This document shows, in pieces, positions 9,101-17,700 of a DNA stretch of 44,697 nt (position 1 is the stretch's first letter; each line of letters starts with the position of its first letter). The notes beneath the pieces were generated by a model. It ran no database searches. It was not told where the DNA came from and worked only from the letters and a program-made list of their open reading frames with translations. Where the stretch lies: assembly GCA_033720955.1 (NCBI GenBank), contig JAWWBN010000003.1, positions 1 through 44,697 of the forward strand, in the 5' to 3' direction. This stretch comes from JAWWBN01 sp033720955 (lineage in GTDB: Bacteria > Acidobacteriota > Thermoanaerobaculia > Multivoradales > JAHEKO01). Made by a program: the position numbers and the translations under genes.

Positions 9101-9921
9101 ACCGGCTCGGCGCGGTGCTTCATGGCCACCGTGATCGCCGAGTCGCCCTCGAAGGGAGGCTGCCCGAGGGCCATGCGATAGAGGGTCGCGCCCAGCGAGT
9201 AGATGTCCGACCGGGCGTCCACCTCCCGCCCCAGGACCTGCTCCGGAGACATGTAGTGAGGGGTTCCGATCATCGAGCCGTCGCCGGTGATCCCGGCGGT
9301 GGCCAGCGAGTGGGCGATACCGAAGTCCAGAATATGGGGCTGGTCGTCGCGGTCGATCATGATGTTCTGGGGCTTGAGGTCGCGGTGGACCACCCCCAGC
9401 CGGTGCGCTTCGGCCAGGCCGCGGCAGACGCCTTCGGCGATCGACAGCAGCCGCTCGGTGGCCAGGCGTCCCCGGCCGCGCAGTATCTTGGACAGCTCCC
9501 GGCCCTGGATGTACTCCATGGTCAGGTAGTAGGTCCCGTCCTCCTCGCCCAGGTCGAAGACCCGACAGACGTTGCGGTGGGCGATCTTGCGCGCCAGCTT
9601 GACCTCGTTGCGGAAGCGCGCCAGAAGGCCCTCGTCGGTGGCCCGCTCCGGGGCGATCACCTTGAGCGCCACCTCCTCGCCGATCTCGCGGTCGAGGACC
9701 TGGTAGACGACGCCCATCCCCCCCTTGCCGAGCTCGCGGACCAGCTCGTAGCGGCTGAAGAGGACCTGGCGGGGCGCCTCGATGGTCTCCGGCTCCGCCA
9801 CGTCGGGTCCGCCCAGCGGCTCCTGGCACGCCTGGCAGACCGACACGTCTGGCGGGTTGCGAGCCCCGCAGCGGGAACACAGCATCTCGTCCTTCCCCAG
9901 CCCGACAACCCCTTCGTCCAT
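6187..9921 (-). CDS. Ser/Thr protein kinase - AAA ATPase - TPR regulator
   Basis: A 1244-residue cytoplasmic signalling protein with no evident membrane segment. It starts with a zinc ribbon (CSRCGA...CQAC; Cys 15, 18, 29, 32). A Hanks-type kinase domain follows at about 58-310: GKGGMG loop (65-70), Lys87, HRDLKPQN (179-186), DFG (199-201) and MSPEQ. Next is an AAA ATPase with Walker A GEPGSGKTT (around residue 375) and Walker B LVLVLEDLHWLD, then helical TPR-like repeats to the C-terminus. Kinases with an AAA-TPR tail are common in Acidobacteriota and Myxococcota and resemble LuxR/MalT-type signal ATPases, but here there is no DNA-binding domain at the end. All catalytic residues look intact. 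The -10 candidate TAGAAT and a GGGGGA ribosome site precede it. The target is unknown; its place between prenyl-lipid genes may be coincidence. Confidence 0.9.
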   Translation of the reverse strand: MDEGVVGLGKDEMLCSRCGARNPPDVSVCQACQEPLGGPDVAEPETIEAPRQVLFSRYELVRELGKGGMGVVYQVLDREIGEEVALKVIAPERATDEGLLARFRNEVKLARKIAHRNVCRVFDLGEEDGTYYLTMEYIQGRELSKILRGRGRLATERLLSIAEGVCRGLAEAHRLGVVHRDLKPQNIMIDRDDQPHILDFGIAHSLATAGITGDGSMIGTPHYMSPEQVLGREVDARSDIYSLGATLYRMALGQPPFEGDSAITVAMKHRAEPVPDPRTLDPDLPDRLTYVITRCLAKSPSDRFQDVAEVLAMLRGGAAPAPPTAASISSELAAILDEEAEEVAAEVVFVSRDRELAQLEEGLASALASRGRVLFVSGEPGSGKTTLAAEFAARTLEREEAVVVAAGRCDALTGAGDPYHPFRQILELLTGDIQTTTQVGVLRRSHGRALWELAPDAIAALVEQGPELIETLIPAGPLQSRARECVQGQPEWLSRLVSMMPGEAAPQGAKLREDQLVDRYSRVLVTLAAQRPLVLVLEDLHWLDSGSAGLLLHLGRRIAGAPVLVVGTYRSAEIPIGRNGDRHPLEPVLNELRRDLGEIEIKLDQAEGRRFLDAYVDTQPNRFGDRFRDALFERTQGHALFTIELLRSMRERGMVVQDDEGFWLESETLDWSVLPERTEGVVRERIDSVPGEARELLDLASVEGEEFTAEVIAAIRETPPRVTVKMLSSELDKRYRLVKAQGVRRIDGKRVSIYRFRHALFQKYLYEQLDEVERSYLHEEVASTLESLHGDRPEEIAVQLAEHYELASDPEKASHYRALAGEASVSLSAFTEANSHLFKGLSLLESLPESVGRRQRELQLRSLLAGGLVATEGFGSDSSVANFNRMHELSDELGDDQLKGVVLSLLYGVHFILGNLEKRTELGQRARELAEKTGDPVQGAVAGSMQGTIAFYEGRFAEAVKLLSAPAEVFEIGGHAGRMMAYGSDPLLAGRNMWCWALQIRGEADRGWSEYEKTLEQVEQLEDTYALAETLCIGCAIGWEAGRDLEELERLAGRSLEICQEHGFPFYLVYSLSWRGLVSILRSGEPDGFADIYQSLELKDGLVSPKMPGHGSHYLQVVVACKLLGRTVEGLEALATARRISEETGDHYYEAEMLRHEGDLLAQSGGDPRAVERCYRAAIELAGRQGARLFELRASVGLGRLLLEGGRGDEVPGLVEPILASYPGKSGRDLRDARKLLADAAGGA

Positions 9922-9935
9922 TGGCTGGTCCCCCG

Positions 9936-9941
9936 ATTCTA
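9936..9941 (-). promoter_or_regulatory. -10 candidate for the kinase gene
   Basis: TAGAAT on the minus strand lies 14 bases before the start codon at 9921, between the geranylgeranyl-reductase-like gene and the kinase gene. No clear -35 is seen. It would leave a very short leader holding the GGGGGA element. Confidence 0.35.
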
Positions 9942-9973
9942 CTCTGCCGCCGCGTCGGCTCCGGGCGCTGGCG

Positions 9974-11437
9974 TCAGCCGGGGCGATCGCGCCCCGCAGC
10001 GCCGAAGGCCGCGCCCGCCAGACCTCTCGCCACGCGCATCTGCTTCTGATTGACCTCCCTCAGCCACTCGAGGGAGCGCTGCGGATCCCGCAGCATGGCC
10101 CGCCAGGCGGCGAGCCCGACCCCGGTCTGCTCCGCAGCACGGCGGGCCAGGTCGGCGAGGGGGCGCTCTCTGGAGAGACCCAGGATCGCCCGCCAGGTCT
10201 CGGGGCCGTAGGTGAGGGGCCGCAGGAGGTACTCCGGCCGCAGCATCTGGCTGATGGGGACGATGCCGACGTAGACGCCCCCCACCGTCTCGGCGTACCG
10301 CTCGTCGCGGTCCGCGGCCCGCAGCGAGAGGCGCAGGAACTCCATCATGAGGTCCGCCAGGTGGGTGTTGCGGGAGATGGTGACGAGGGCGTCGGCCATC
10401 AGGCTGTCCACGTCGTACCGCTGCCGCCACCGGCCCTCGTAGGCCGCCAGACGCCCCTCGCTGAAGTCCCCCGCGGCGACCGCGGCCTGGATCGTCTCGG
10501 CGGCGAGCCGGGCCGTCTCGAGGGCCATGGGGATCCCCTCGCCGGTCAGCGGGTCGGCGAAGGAGCCGGCGTCGCCGATCAGCAGGCCGCGCTCGAAGTA
10601 GTTCCGCCGGGCGCCGCCGTAGCTCTTCAGCGCCCATCCCCTGGGGGGCTCGACGCGGGGCGCGAAGCCGCGCTCGCGGCCCAGCTTCGTCACCAGATCC
10701 ACCGTGCGGTCGAAGTAGTCGCGCAGACGCATCTCGCTGCGCTTGGCGGGCTCGGCGATCGTGCCGACCCCGATGTTGAAGCACCCGTCCTTCGACGGGA
10801 AGACCCAGGCCAGACCGGGAAGATACTCGCGGTCCCACGACAGGATCGCGCCGTCCAGCGGGAAGCCCTCGCCGTAGCTGCGGATGCCGATTCCGACGTA
10901 GCGGTCGTCACGCATCGCCAGACCGGCGAGCCGCGCCACCGTCGACTCCGAGCCGTCCGCGCCGACGATCAGGCGGGCCTCGAGCCGCAGCCGCTCGCCG
11001 CCCTCGAGCCGGGCGTCGATCTCCACGGCGTCGGGGCCGACCTCGAACCCCTGGATACGGCAGCCCTCCAGCGTGCCCGCGCCGGCGCTCTGCGCGCCCC
11101 GGAAGATGATCTCGTCCAGCACGCGGCGCGGCACGGCGTGGGCGTAGTCGACGCACCCCTCCACGGCGGGGAGCGCCCCGGTCATCTCCAGCACGCCGTC
11201 GAGAAACACCGTCCCCGAGCGGATCTTGTCGTAGCCCAGGGCCTCGACCCGGGAAAAGCAGCCCAGATCCTCGAGGTGACGGATGGCGCGCGGGTTCATC
11301 ATCTCGCCGCACACCTTGTCGCGCGGGAAGCGCTCCTTCTCCACCAGCAAAGCGTCGAGCCCGGCGCGGGCGAGATGGATCGCCAGGGCGCTGCCGGCCG
11401 GCCCCGCGCCGACGATCACCGCATCGTAGGTCTTCAC
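9974..11437 (-). CDS. Geranylgeranyl reductase family FAD protein
   Basis: A 487-residue flavoprotein expected to saturate double bonds of geranylgeranyl chains or related polyprenyl lipids. The N-terminus carries the FAD dinucleotide motif GAGPAG (10-15), followed by RDKVCGEMMNPRA, a typical Cys-Gly-Glu region. The middle has IVGADGSESTVARLAG, and GDAGSFADPLTGEGIPMALE forms the second FAD contact. The length is somewhat above the usual 400 residues because of a C-terminal helical tail. It is a natural partner of the polyprenyl synthase, desaturase-like enzyme and methyltransferase upstream, though on the other strand. Oxidases of the same family (halogenase/monooxygenase-like) share these motifs, so reduction is likely but not proven. 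It may be co-transcribed with the kinase gene, 52 bases downstream. Confidence 0.85.
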   Translation of the reverse strand: MKTYDAVIVGAGPAGSALAIHLARAGLDALLVEKERFPRDKVCGEMMNPRAIRHLEDLGCFSRVEALGYDKIRSGTVFLDGVLEMTGALPAVEGCVDYAHAVPRRVLDEIIFRGAQSAGAGTLEGCRIQGFEVGPDAVEIDARLEGGERLRLEARLIVGADGSESTVARLAGLAMRDDRYVGIGIRSYGEGFPLDGAILSWDREYLPGLAWVFPSKDGCFNIGVGTIAEPAKRSEMRLRDYFDRTVDLVTKLGRERGFAPRVEPPRGWALKSYGGARRNYFERGLLIGDAGSFADPLTGEGIPMALETARLAAETIQAAVAAGDFSEGRLAAYEGRWRQRYDVDSLMADALVTISRNTHLADLMMEFLRLSLRAADRDERYAETVGGVYVGIVPISQMLRPEYLLRPLTYGPETWRAILGLSRERPLADLARRAAEQTGVGLAAWRAMLRDPQRSLEWLREVNQKQMRVARGLAGAAFGAAGRDRPG

Positions 11438-11442
11438 TTCGT

Positions 11443-11468
11443 GTGTTACTGTGTCACGCGGGCCCGCG
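11443..11468. promoter_or_regulatory. Divergent control region with two adjoining palindromes
   Basis: Between the reductase (minus) and SnoaL-like (plus) genes, GTGTTACTGTGTCAC (11443-11457) is an imperfect inverted repeat of the form GTGnnAC-T-GTnnCAC. It abuts the perfect palindrome CGCGGGCCCGCG (11457-11468). A minus-strand -10 candidate TAATTC lies at 11468-11473, so a factor bound here would sit on the start point. A TetR- or GntR-type operator is a guess. Confidence 0.35.
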
Positions 11469-11530
11469 AATTACAAAGCCGGCAGAGGGGCGCGCCGGTC
11501 CCGACGGTCGACGCAAGGGAGGACTCCCGC

Positions 11531-12205
11531 ATGAGCGACGAAAAAGCCGCACCGAACGGGGCCAAGGGGTCGGGCAGGGACTCCTGGGCCGAGGCCGCGG
11601 CCCTCTGGAACAGGGCCTTCGACGAGCAGGTGGACGACTGGCAGCGAGCCACCGAGAAGGTCGCGCGCTGGGCCTACGGACCGGCCGAGCTGCTGCGCGA
11701 CGTCCAGAACGCCTCCCTGCGCAACGTCCAGTTGGCCGTCGGCCTGAGCCGGCTGTGGGGATCGGCCTGGTTGACCGGCATGCCGGGCGGCATGGGGTCG
11801 CTGGAGGCCGAGCGCAAGGCGATCCAGGAGCAGGGCGAGAACTGCCGCCAGGCGGTGGCCAAGCGCGACGCCAAGGCCGTCGCCGCCTACTACACGGAGG
11901 ACGCGATCTACGCGAACCCCGCGGGCCCCACCCTCGTGGGCCGGGCGGCGATCCAGGGGCTCTACGAAGGCATCTTCGCCATGAGCGACCTGACCATCGA
12001 GTGGCACTCCACCCAACCGGTCGCCGTGGCCGCGGGCCGCGACATGGCGTGGGAGCTGGGCGAGACGACCCTCGCCGGCAAGCCGGAGGGGGCGCCGGCG
12101 ATCGACTTCCACGGCCGGTACCTGCTGGTGTGGCGCAAGGTGGACGGCGCGTGGCTCATGGCCGTGGACTTCCCCAACACCGCCCCACCGCCACCCGCGA
12201 AGTAG
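11531..12205 (+). CDS. SnoaL-like (NTF2-fold) protein with N-terminal phasin-like helical module
   Basis: 224 residues, ATG at 11531 with GGGAGG nine bases upstream. Residues about 17-80 are helical and contain YG (49-50), RD (56-57) and Q59, matching the spacing in the protein at 1207-2052. Residues about 93-215 are an NTF2-fold/SnoaL-like domain: AVAKRDAKAVAAYYTEDAIYA, GRAAIQGLYEGIF and FHGRYLLVWRKVDGAWL are typical strands and helices. Such domains act as isomerases, cyclases or hydratases on polyketides and terpenoids, or only bind ligands. No signal peptide is present. The tail is PPPPAK. It is transcribed away from the geranylgeranyl-reductase-like gene from a shared 93-base region. A cyclase or isomerase role in the same pathway is inference. 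Confidence 0.7.
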   Translation: MSDEKAAPNGAKGSGRDSWAEAAALWNRAFDEQVDDWQRATEKVARWAYGPAELLRDVQNASLRNVQLAVGLSRLWGSAWLTGMPGGMGSLEAERKAIQEQGENCRQAVAKRDAKAVAAYYTEDAIYANPAGPTLVGRAAIQGLYEGIFAMSDLTIEWHSTQPVAVAAGRDMAWELGETTLAGKPEGAPAIDFHGRYLLVWRKVDGAWLMAVDFPNTAPPPPAK

Positions 12206-12210
12206 CGCCC

Positions 12211-12223
12211 CGGACGCGGTCCG
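12211..12223. terminator. Short hairpin between convergent genes
   Basis: CGGAC-GCG-GTCCG forms a 5-bp stem in the 21-base gap between the SnoaL-like gene and the convergent TonB receptor gene. It is short and lacks a T run, so it is weak as a terminator. Confidence 0.2.
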
Positions 12224-12226
12224 CCG

Positions 12227-14638
12227 CTACCAGCGGTAGGCGAGGTGCGCCAGCGCCCGGCGCCCGAGGACCGAGCCCGACCACACCTCGATGTGCTCGT
12301 CGTCCAGGAGGTTGCTCACGTTGAGCCCCGCCTCCCACCGGTCGGTGAGGTCGTAGGCGGCGACCAGGTTCACCACCTCGAACGAGGGGACCACCCCGTT
12401 GACCAGGCCCTCGGTCCACCGGAAGGACTCGACGAGCCGCACGTCGAGCGACGCCCGCAGCCGGTCGTCGCCGTAGTGGACGCCCAGGTTGGCGCGGTTC
12501 TCCGGCGCGTTGAAGCCCAGCGGGGTGGCCGGCAACGGGTCGTCGAACTCGAAGTCCAGCCAGGCGTAGTTGGCGTCCAGCGACCAGTTGTCGTCGATCG
12601 CCCAATCGACGGCGATCTCGGCTCCGCGGTTGTCCAGGCTGCCGGCGTTGGCCAGGGTGATGAGGGCGAAGAGGGGCTCGCTGGGCACCGGGTTGGTGAG
12701 AAAGGGACCCAGGAAGGGAATTCCGGCCAGGGTGGCCTCGAGCAGGGCGGCCACCTCGGCCGGCAGACCGGCGGGCGCCTGGTAGGGCCCGAAGTCGGGG
12801 TTGGCGCGGCCCAGGACCGTGCCCACCAGCGGGATGCCGGTGCGCACGAAGTCGTCGATCTTGGCGTCGAAGAGGTCGATGGTGAGGAAGGCCCGGTCGC
12901 CCAGGGTCCCCCGGTAGCCGATCTCGAAGGTGCGATTCTTCTCCACCTCGAGGCCGGCGTTGCCGACGGCCACCACCGGTGTCGGCGCGGCGAAGCCGCA
13001 GGCCACCTCGAAGGGCGCGCAGAACGCCTCGAAGGGGGAGAGGTCCAGGGCCGGGATCAGAGGCACCCGGACGAACAGCTCCGGGTAGTTCGGCGTCAGG
13101 AAGGCCTCGTTGTAGCCGAAGCGCAGGGTGTGGCCGGGGGAGATCGAGTAGACGGCCGCGGCCTTGGGCGAGATCTGGGAGCTGAAGGTGTCGCCGTCGT
13201 CCCAGCGGGCGGCGACGACCAGCTTGAGACGATCGCTGGCGTCGTAGTCGAACTGGGCGTAGAGGGCGGTGAAGTCGGCGTCCACCGGTCGCTCCAGCAG
13301 CGTCTGGAAGCCCTGGGCGTTGGCGGTGTCCACCTTCTCGTTCTTATAGGAGCCGCCGGCGACGAAGCGGCCCCGGCCCGCGGCCACCTCCCACCGGGTC
13401 TGGAACTCGGCGGTCCACCGGCTGTCCTCGACGGGGCTGCGCACGCCGGCCGAGAGATTGGTCGTGACGACCTCGCGGTCGGCCCAGGTGACGAGGAAGT
13501 TCCAGTGCGCGGCGTTGAGGTCGATCCGGCCCCACGGCCACTCGGTCCGGATGCCCTCGAAGCGGCCCGCCGCCGAGGGGCCCGTGATCGCCTTCGGCTC
13601 GACGTAGCCGCCCTCGACCACCAGGCTCCTGCCGGCGCCCAGGTCGCCGTCCACCCGCAGGCTGGCGAGCCCGATCTCGTTGTCGTCGCCCGACAGGGGC
13701 ACCGCCTCGAGCTGCAGACAGTCCACGGCGACCCCCGGCGGGCAGGGCTGCGAGTACTCCACGGTCTGGTTACGGGAGACGGCGAAATCCTCGTTGCGGC
13801 GATATCCGGCCAGACCTTTGAAGAACCAGCCGCCTCCCAGGTTCGTGTAGACCCCGGCGTCCGCCAGCACGGCGCCCGGGTCCCCCCCGGTGAAACGCAC
13901 GAAGCCGCCCTCGCCGTCCCTGGGCGACCGCGTGATCAGGTTGAGGACGCCGTTGAAGGCGTTGGCGCCGTAGAGGGCCGAGGAGGGTCCGCGCACCAGC
14001 TCGACGCTCTGGAGGTCGTCCAGCGGCGTCGTGACGGTCGACCAGTCGTGCGACCCGACCAGCGCGTACGAGCTGTCCCGGCCGTCCACCAGCACCGCGA
14101 TCCGGCGGTTCAGCAGGGTGTTGAGGCCACGGGTGTTGATCTTGAAGTCCCACACGTCGGTCTGGGTGAGCTCGAAGCCGGGCGAGGACTCGAGCAGCCG
14201 GGGAAGCTGGCCGGCGGAGGCGCGCAGGGCGATCGCCTGCGGCGTGACGGCGGTCACCGCCGCGGGAGCATCGACCACCCGCTCCACCCGCCGCGACGCT
14301 CCCCGCACCGTCAGGGTCTCGGCGTAGACGTACTCCCAGTCGACCTCCTGCCGCACGCCGGCGGTCACGCCCGCCTTGACGGTGACCGCCGCGGTGGCCG
14401 CGTTCGAGCCCAGGGTGAAGAAGAGCTCGTGGTCCCCGGCCTCGACGGCCTCGACGTGGAACCAGCCCCGGTTGTCGCTCACCGCCGCCGGCCGGCCGTC
14501 GAGGGCGACCGCGACACCGCTCACTCCGGAGCCGTCGGGGCGGACGACCTGGCCCGAGATGCGCCCCCTCTCCGCCGCTGCAGCCAGCGCAGCCGTCACC
14601 ACCACCACCATGCCCCCAACGACCAGCAATCTCCGCAT
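12227..14638 (-). CDS. TonB-dependent outer-membrane receptor
   Basis: 803 residues. The open frame runs much further upstream, but the ATG at 14638 follows a strong GGAAGGAGG and begins a signal peptide (MRRLLVVGGMVVVVTAALAAAA). Next is a carboxypeptidase-regulatory-like domain (about 25-100: GRISGQVVRPDGSGVSGVAV). A plug domain follows (about 110-240), with DGRDSSYALVGSHDWSTVTT and the block VELVRGPSSALYGANAFNGV. A beta barrel runs to the terminal aromatic residue (LAHLAYRW). It imports an unknown ligand across the outer membrane; no siderophore, cobalamin or metal marker is near. It shares its divergent promoter region with the triple acetoacetate-decarboxylase-like gene, so the two may be co-regulated. 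Confidence 0.92.
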   Translation of the reverse strand: MRRLLVVGGMVVVVTAALAAAAERGRISGQVVRPDGSGVSGVAVALDGRPAAVSDNRGWFHVEAVEAGDHELFFTLGSNAATAAVTVKAGVTAGVRQEVDWEYVYAETLTVRGASRRVERVVDAPAAVTAVTPQAIALRASAGQLPRLLESSPGFELTQTDVWDFKINTRGLNTLLNRRIAVLVDGRDSSYALVGSHDWSTVTTPLDDLQSVELVRGPSSALYGANAFNGVLNLITRSPRDGEGGFVRFTGGDPGAVLADAGVYTNLGGGWFFKGLAGYRRNEDFAVSRNQTVEYSQPCPPGVAVDCLQLEAVPLSGDDNEIGLASLRVDGDLGAGRSLVVEGGYVEPKAITGPSAAGRFEGIRTEWPWGRIDLNAAHWNFLVTWADREVVTTNLSAGVRSPVEDSRWTAEFQTRWEVAAGRGRFVAGGSYKNEKVDTANAQGFQTLLERPVDADFTALYAQFDYDASDRLKLVVAARWDDGDTFSSQISPKAAAVYSISPGHTLRFGYNEAFLTPNYPELFVRVPLIPALDLSPFEAFCAPFEVACGFAAPTPVVAVGNAGLEVEKNRTFEIGYRGTLGDRAFLTIDLFDAKIDDFVRTGIPLVGTVLGRANPDFGPYQAPAGLPAEVAALLEATLAGIPFLGPFLTNPVPSEPLFALITLANAGSLDNRGAEIAVDWAIDDNWSLDANYAWLDFEFDDPLPATPLGFNAPENRANLGVHYGDDRLRASLDVRLVESFRWTEGLVNGVVPSFEVVNLVAAYDLTDRWEAGLNVSNLLDDEHIEVWSGSVLGRRALAHLAYRW

Positions 14639-14689
14639 GCCTGCCTCCTTCCCGGTCGCAGCTCCCCGCCCGACTTGATCCCAGGTCTC

Positions 14690-14723
14690 TGGTATCGTAG
14701 TCGGCAATCTGAGTGGCGGGCAA
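14690..14723. promoter_or_regulatory. Overlapping divergent promoters with a shared -10
   Basis: On the plus strand TGGTATCGT (14690-14698) is an extended -10 for the gene at 14765. On the minus strand the same bases read TACGAT (14694-14699). This is preceded by TTGCCC (14718-14723) with an 18-base spacer, giving a -35/-10 pair for the TonB receptor. The core TATCGTA reads TACGATA on the other strand, so both polymerases would bind the same spot. Confidence 0.45.
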
Positions 14724-14764
14724 GCTAGTTGGGCGGACGACCCGTTCGCCTCGTGGGAGGAAGC

Positions 14765-17700
14765 GTGAGCACCAAGCCGTCGTCGAGGAGGCTCCTCGGG
14801 TCCAGACAGTTCGTCGAGGCCGGGGGCTACCGGGAGCTCGACTTCAGCAATGTGAGCATGCGCACCTTCCCGCTGCGCGCCAACATCGCCCAGCTCCAGC
14901 GCTTCTGCGACGCCTATCTCAACATCGCGCCGCCGGAGATCGCCCACTTCCGGCCGGTTGCGCCGTTTGTCCTCTTCCAGGTCCTCAACTACGGCCGGAT
15001 GTCGCCGGTGGCCAAGAACGTCGGCTGGGTGGCGCAGCACGAGGTCCTCTTCGGGGTGCCGGTGGTGGGCCACTGGCACTACGAGGGCGAGAGGGTGGAG
15101 GGGCTGGCCACCGTCAGCCCCTTCATCTTCGTGGACAACGACTGGTCGGTGCAGCTCGGGCGGGAGATCTACGGCTGGCCCAAGTTCCCGGCGCAGGTGG
15201 TTCCGGAGGTCAACGCCTGGCTCCGGGATCCGCGGCTCGCGCGCCGGCTGCTCAACCTCAAGACCAAGGTCTTCCCGCGCCTCTACGCCGGGATGCCGCA
15301 GTTGAACCTGCCCATCGTCGAGGTCCTCCAGTCGCCCACCGGCCTCGGACAGTGGCCACCCGACTTCAACTACCTGATGGGGCCCCTGACCCAGCTCCCC
15401 CAGGCCTTCTTCGACGGCCTGGCGGCGCTGCCCGACGTGATGCGGAGCCTCCTCGGCTTCTGGGCGCCCCAGAGCCAGGGCGACCTCGGGGGCACCTTCA
15501 TGGGACAGCTCGAGCAGCTCTTGAGCATCCCTCCGGAGGCGCTGGTCAACACCCTCAACGTCAAGCAGTTCCGCTCCTCCCGGGCGGGAGTGGCCGCCTA
15601 CCAGTCGCTGGTGAACGGGGTGATGGAGACCCGCGCGACCCTGGCGAGCGGGCTGCTGGGGAGCGTGGACCAGCTCCGGGGCGACCCTTCGGGCGGTCTC
15701 AGCCTCCTGATCCACCGCTACCCCGACTTCCCGATCATCGAGAGCCTCGGGCTGCACGTCCAGAACCAGTGGTCGGCGGGAGGCCACGCGGTGGCGGAGC
15801 TCAAGCCCTTCCTGCCGTTCTGGACCATCGTCGACCTGCGCTACAACATGGGTCAGAGGCTCTGCTGGCGCTCGCTCCAGACCGACTGGTCGACCGGCGA
15901 CGAGCCGGCCGACGACTCGTCGCGAAGGGTGGCCGTCTTCAACACCGCTCTCGGCCCGGTTCTCGAAGCGGTCCAGGGGCCTTTCGAGTTCTTCGACACG
16001 ACGATCCGCGTCCTGCCGCTCAAGGCCAGCGAGCGGCGGCTCACCCTGGCGGACAACAGTGGGGCCGACGCGCTCGCACCCGGCGACCTGCCCGACCTGG
16101 GCCATACGGTAGGCCGCCAGTTCAAAGAGGCGCTGATCGCCGCCCTGCAGCAGGGCGGCCTGCCCTCGGACCCGGCCCAGCTCGACATCCAGCTCACCTT
16201 CCTGCCCGTCGTCCTGCTCCTGGTCGAGAAGCTCGGCTCGATGTCGGCCGAGGCCAACGACATCGGGTTCTGGGGCGGTCGCACCGTGAGCTTCGCCCGG
16301 ATCCTGAACGTCAAGCTCATCAGCGTCGAAGACCAGGTGCCCGCGGTGGACACCAACTTCCTCGTCATCCCCTTCGCCTTCGCTCAGGACCCGATCGCCG
16401 TCAGCGCGAGCCGCGAGGTCCTCGGCCTGCCCACGGAGTTCGCGCAGATCCAGGCCGAGGCGGACCCGTGGGTGGAGAGCTCGACGCGCGACTTCGACCA
16501 CCCGCTGATCCGCGTCTGCGTCCGGGACTACCCGGCGCTGGGCGTGGGCCAGGAGGCGACGGTGCGGACCCTCTTCCACATCGACCGGGTGGCGCCGACT
16601 CCCGGGCTGGCGCCGGTGAGCCTCAAGCCCTACCGGGTCTTCCACGAGCAGGCCCTGGACCCGGCCCGACCCGGCACGGTGCTCTCCTACCTGACCCTCA
16701 AGCAGTTCCGCGACGAGGAGGACCCGACCCTCGTCTGCTACCGCGAGCTGGCCGTGCAGGACCGGGTGATCGGCAAGTGGGAGGGGGTCCAGAGCGGCAA
16801 GAGAGCCGAGGTGGACCAGCTTCCCGGCGAGTACGAGGTCCGATTCCAACGGCTCCCGAGCTGGCCGCTAGTCGAGACGCTGGGGCTGGAGGTCGAATGG
16901 GAGGTGGACGAGCGGGGCGTGGAGACCGCCGTGTGCAAGGTGGAGGATCCGCACTGGGTCAAGGCGGATCTGCGGTGGAACCTGCCCGTGAACCTGCGGT
17001 GGCAGTCGGTGGACGGCGTCTGGCGACACGGCTACCGGCAGCAGGGCGACGAGTACGGCCCGGCCTCGGTGTATCTGCTGGACTTCATCTCCCGCGCTCG
17101 CGCGGCGACCCTGCGGTCCGGATTCCTTCCTCTGGAGCGGCCCCAAGGCTTCGTGGAGCGCTTCAACGACTCGGTGGACGAGCTGGCGCGCGACGACGCC
17201 CTCGCCAGCGCCACCCAGAACCTCTTCCCCCCCAGCATGCGGGATCCCAAGCTGGTGACCCTCGACGATCTCGTGCGGGGGTTCCCGGCGACGATCGAGG
17301 CCCCGACCGCTTTCAGCATGCCGTCGCGGGCGGACCTCTACCCCGCGCCCCCCCTGCAGTTCGACGACGTCGAGACGATCGTGGCCGGTTTCGAGGTCGC
17401 GCCGGAGCCGCTGGAGAAATGGATCCCGGCGCCCCTGGAGCCGGTCGCCGGCCCCAGCCGGCCGGGCCGCCTCTTCCTCGTCTACAACCGGTACCCGGAC
17501 GGGAGCCCCTTCGGCGCCTTCCAGGAGGTGGCGATCGTGACCCCGGTCCGCGCCCGGGGCACCCGACTCGTCTTCTGTCTCTACTCGCTGGTGGACAACG
17601 ACGAGGCGCTCAGCGCCGGCCGCGAGTGCTGGGGATTCCCGCGCAAGCTCGGCGAGATCCACTTCTCGGAAGAGAGGGGCATCCTCGTGGCGCGGCGGGC

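Noticed and set aside
14639..16849. Upstream extension of the TonB receptor frame to 1540 codons
   Set aside because: The signal peptide and a strong Shine-Dalgarno fix the start at 14638; the extension runs antisense to the ADC-like gene and has no domain.
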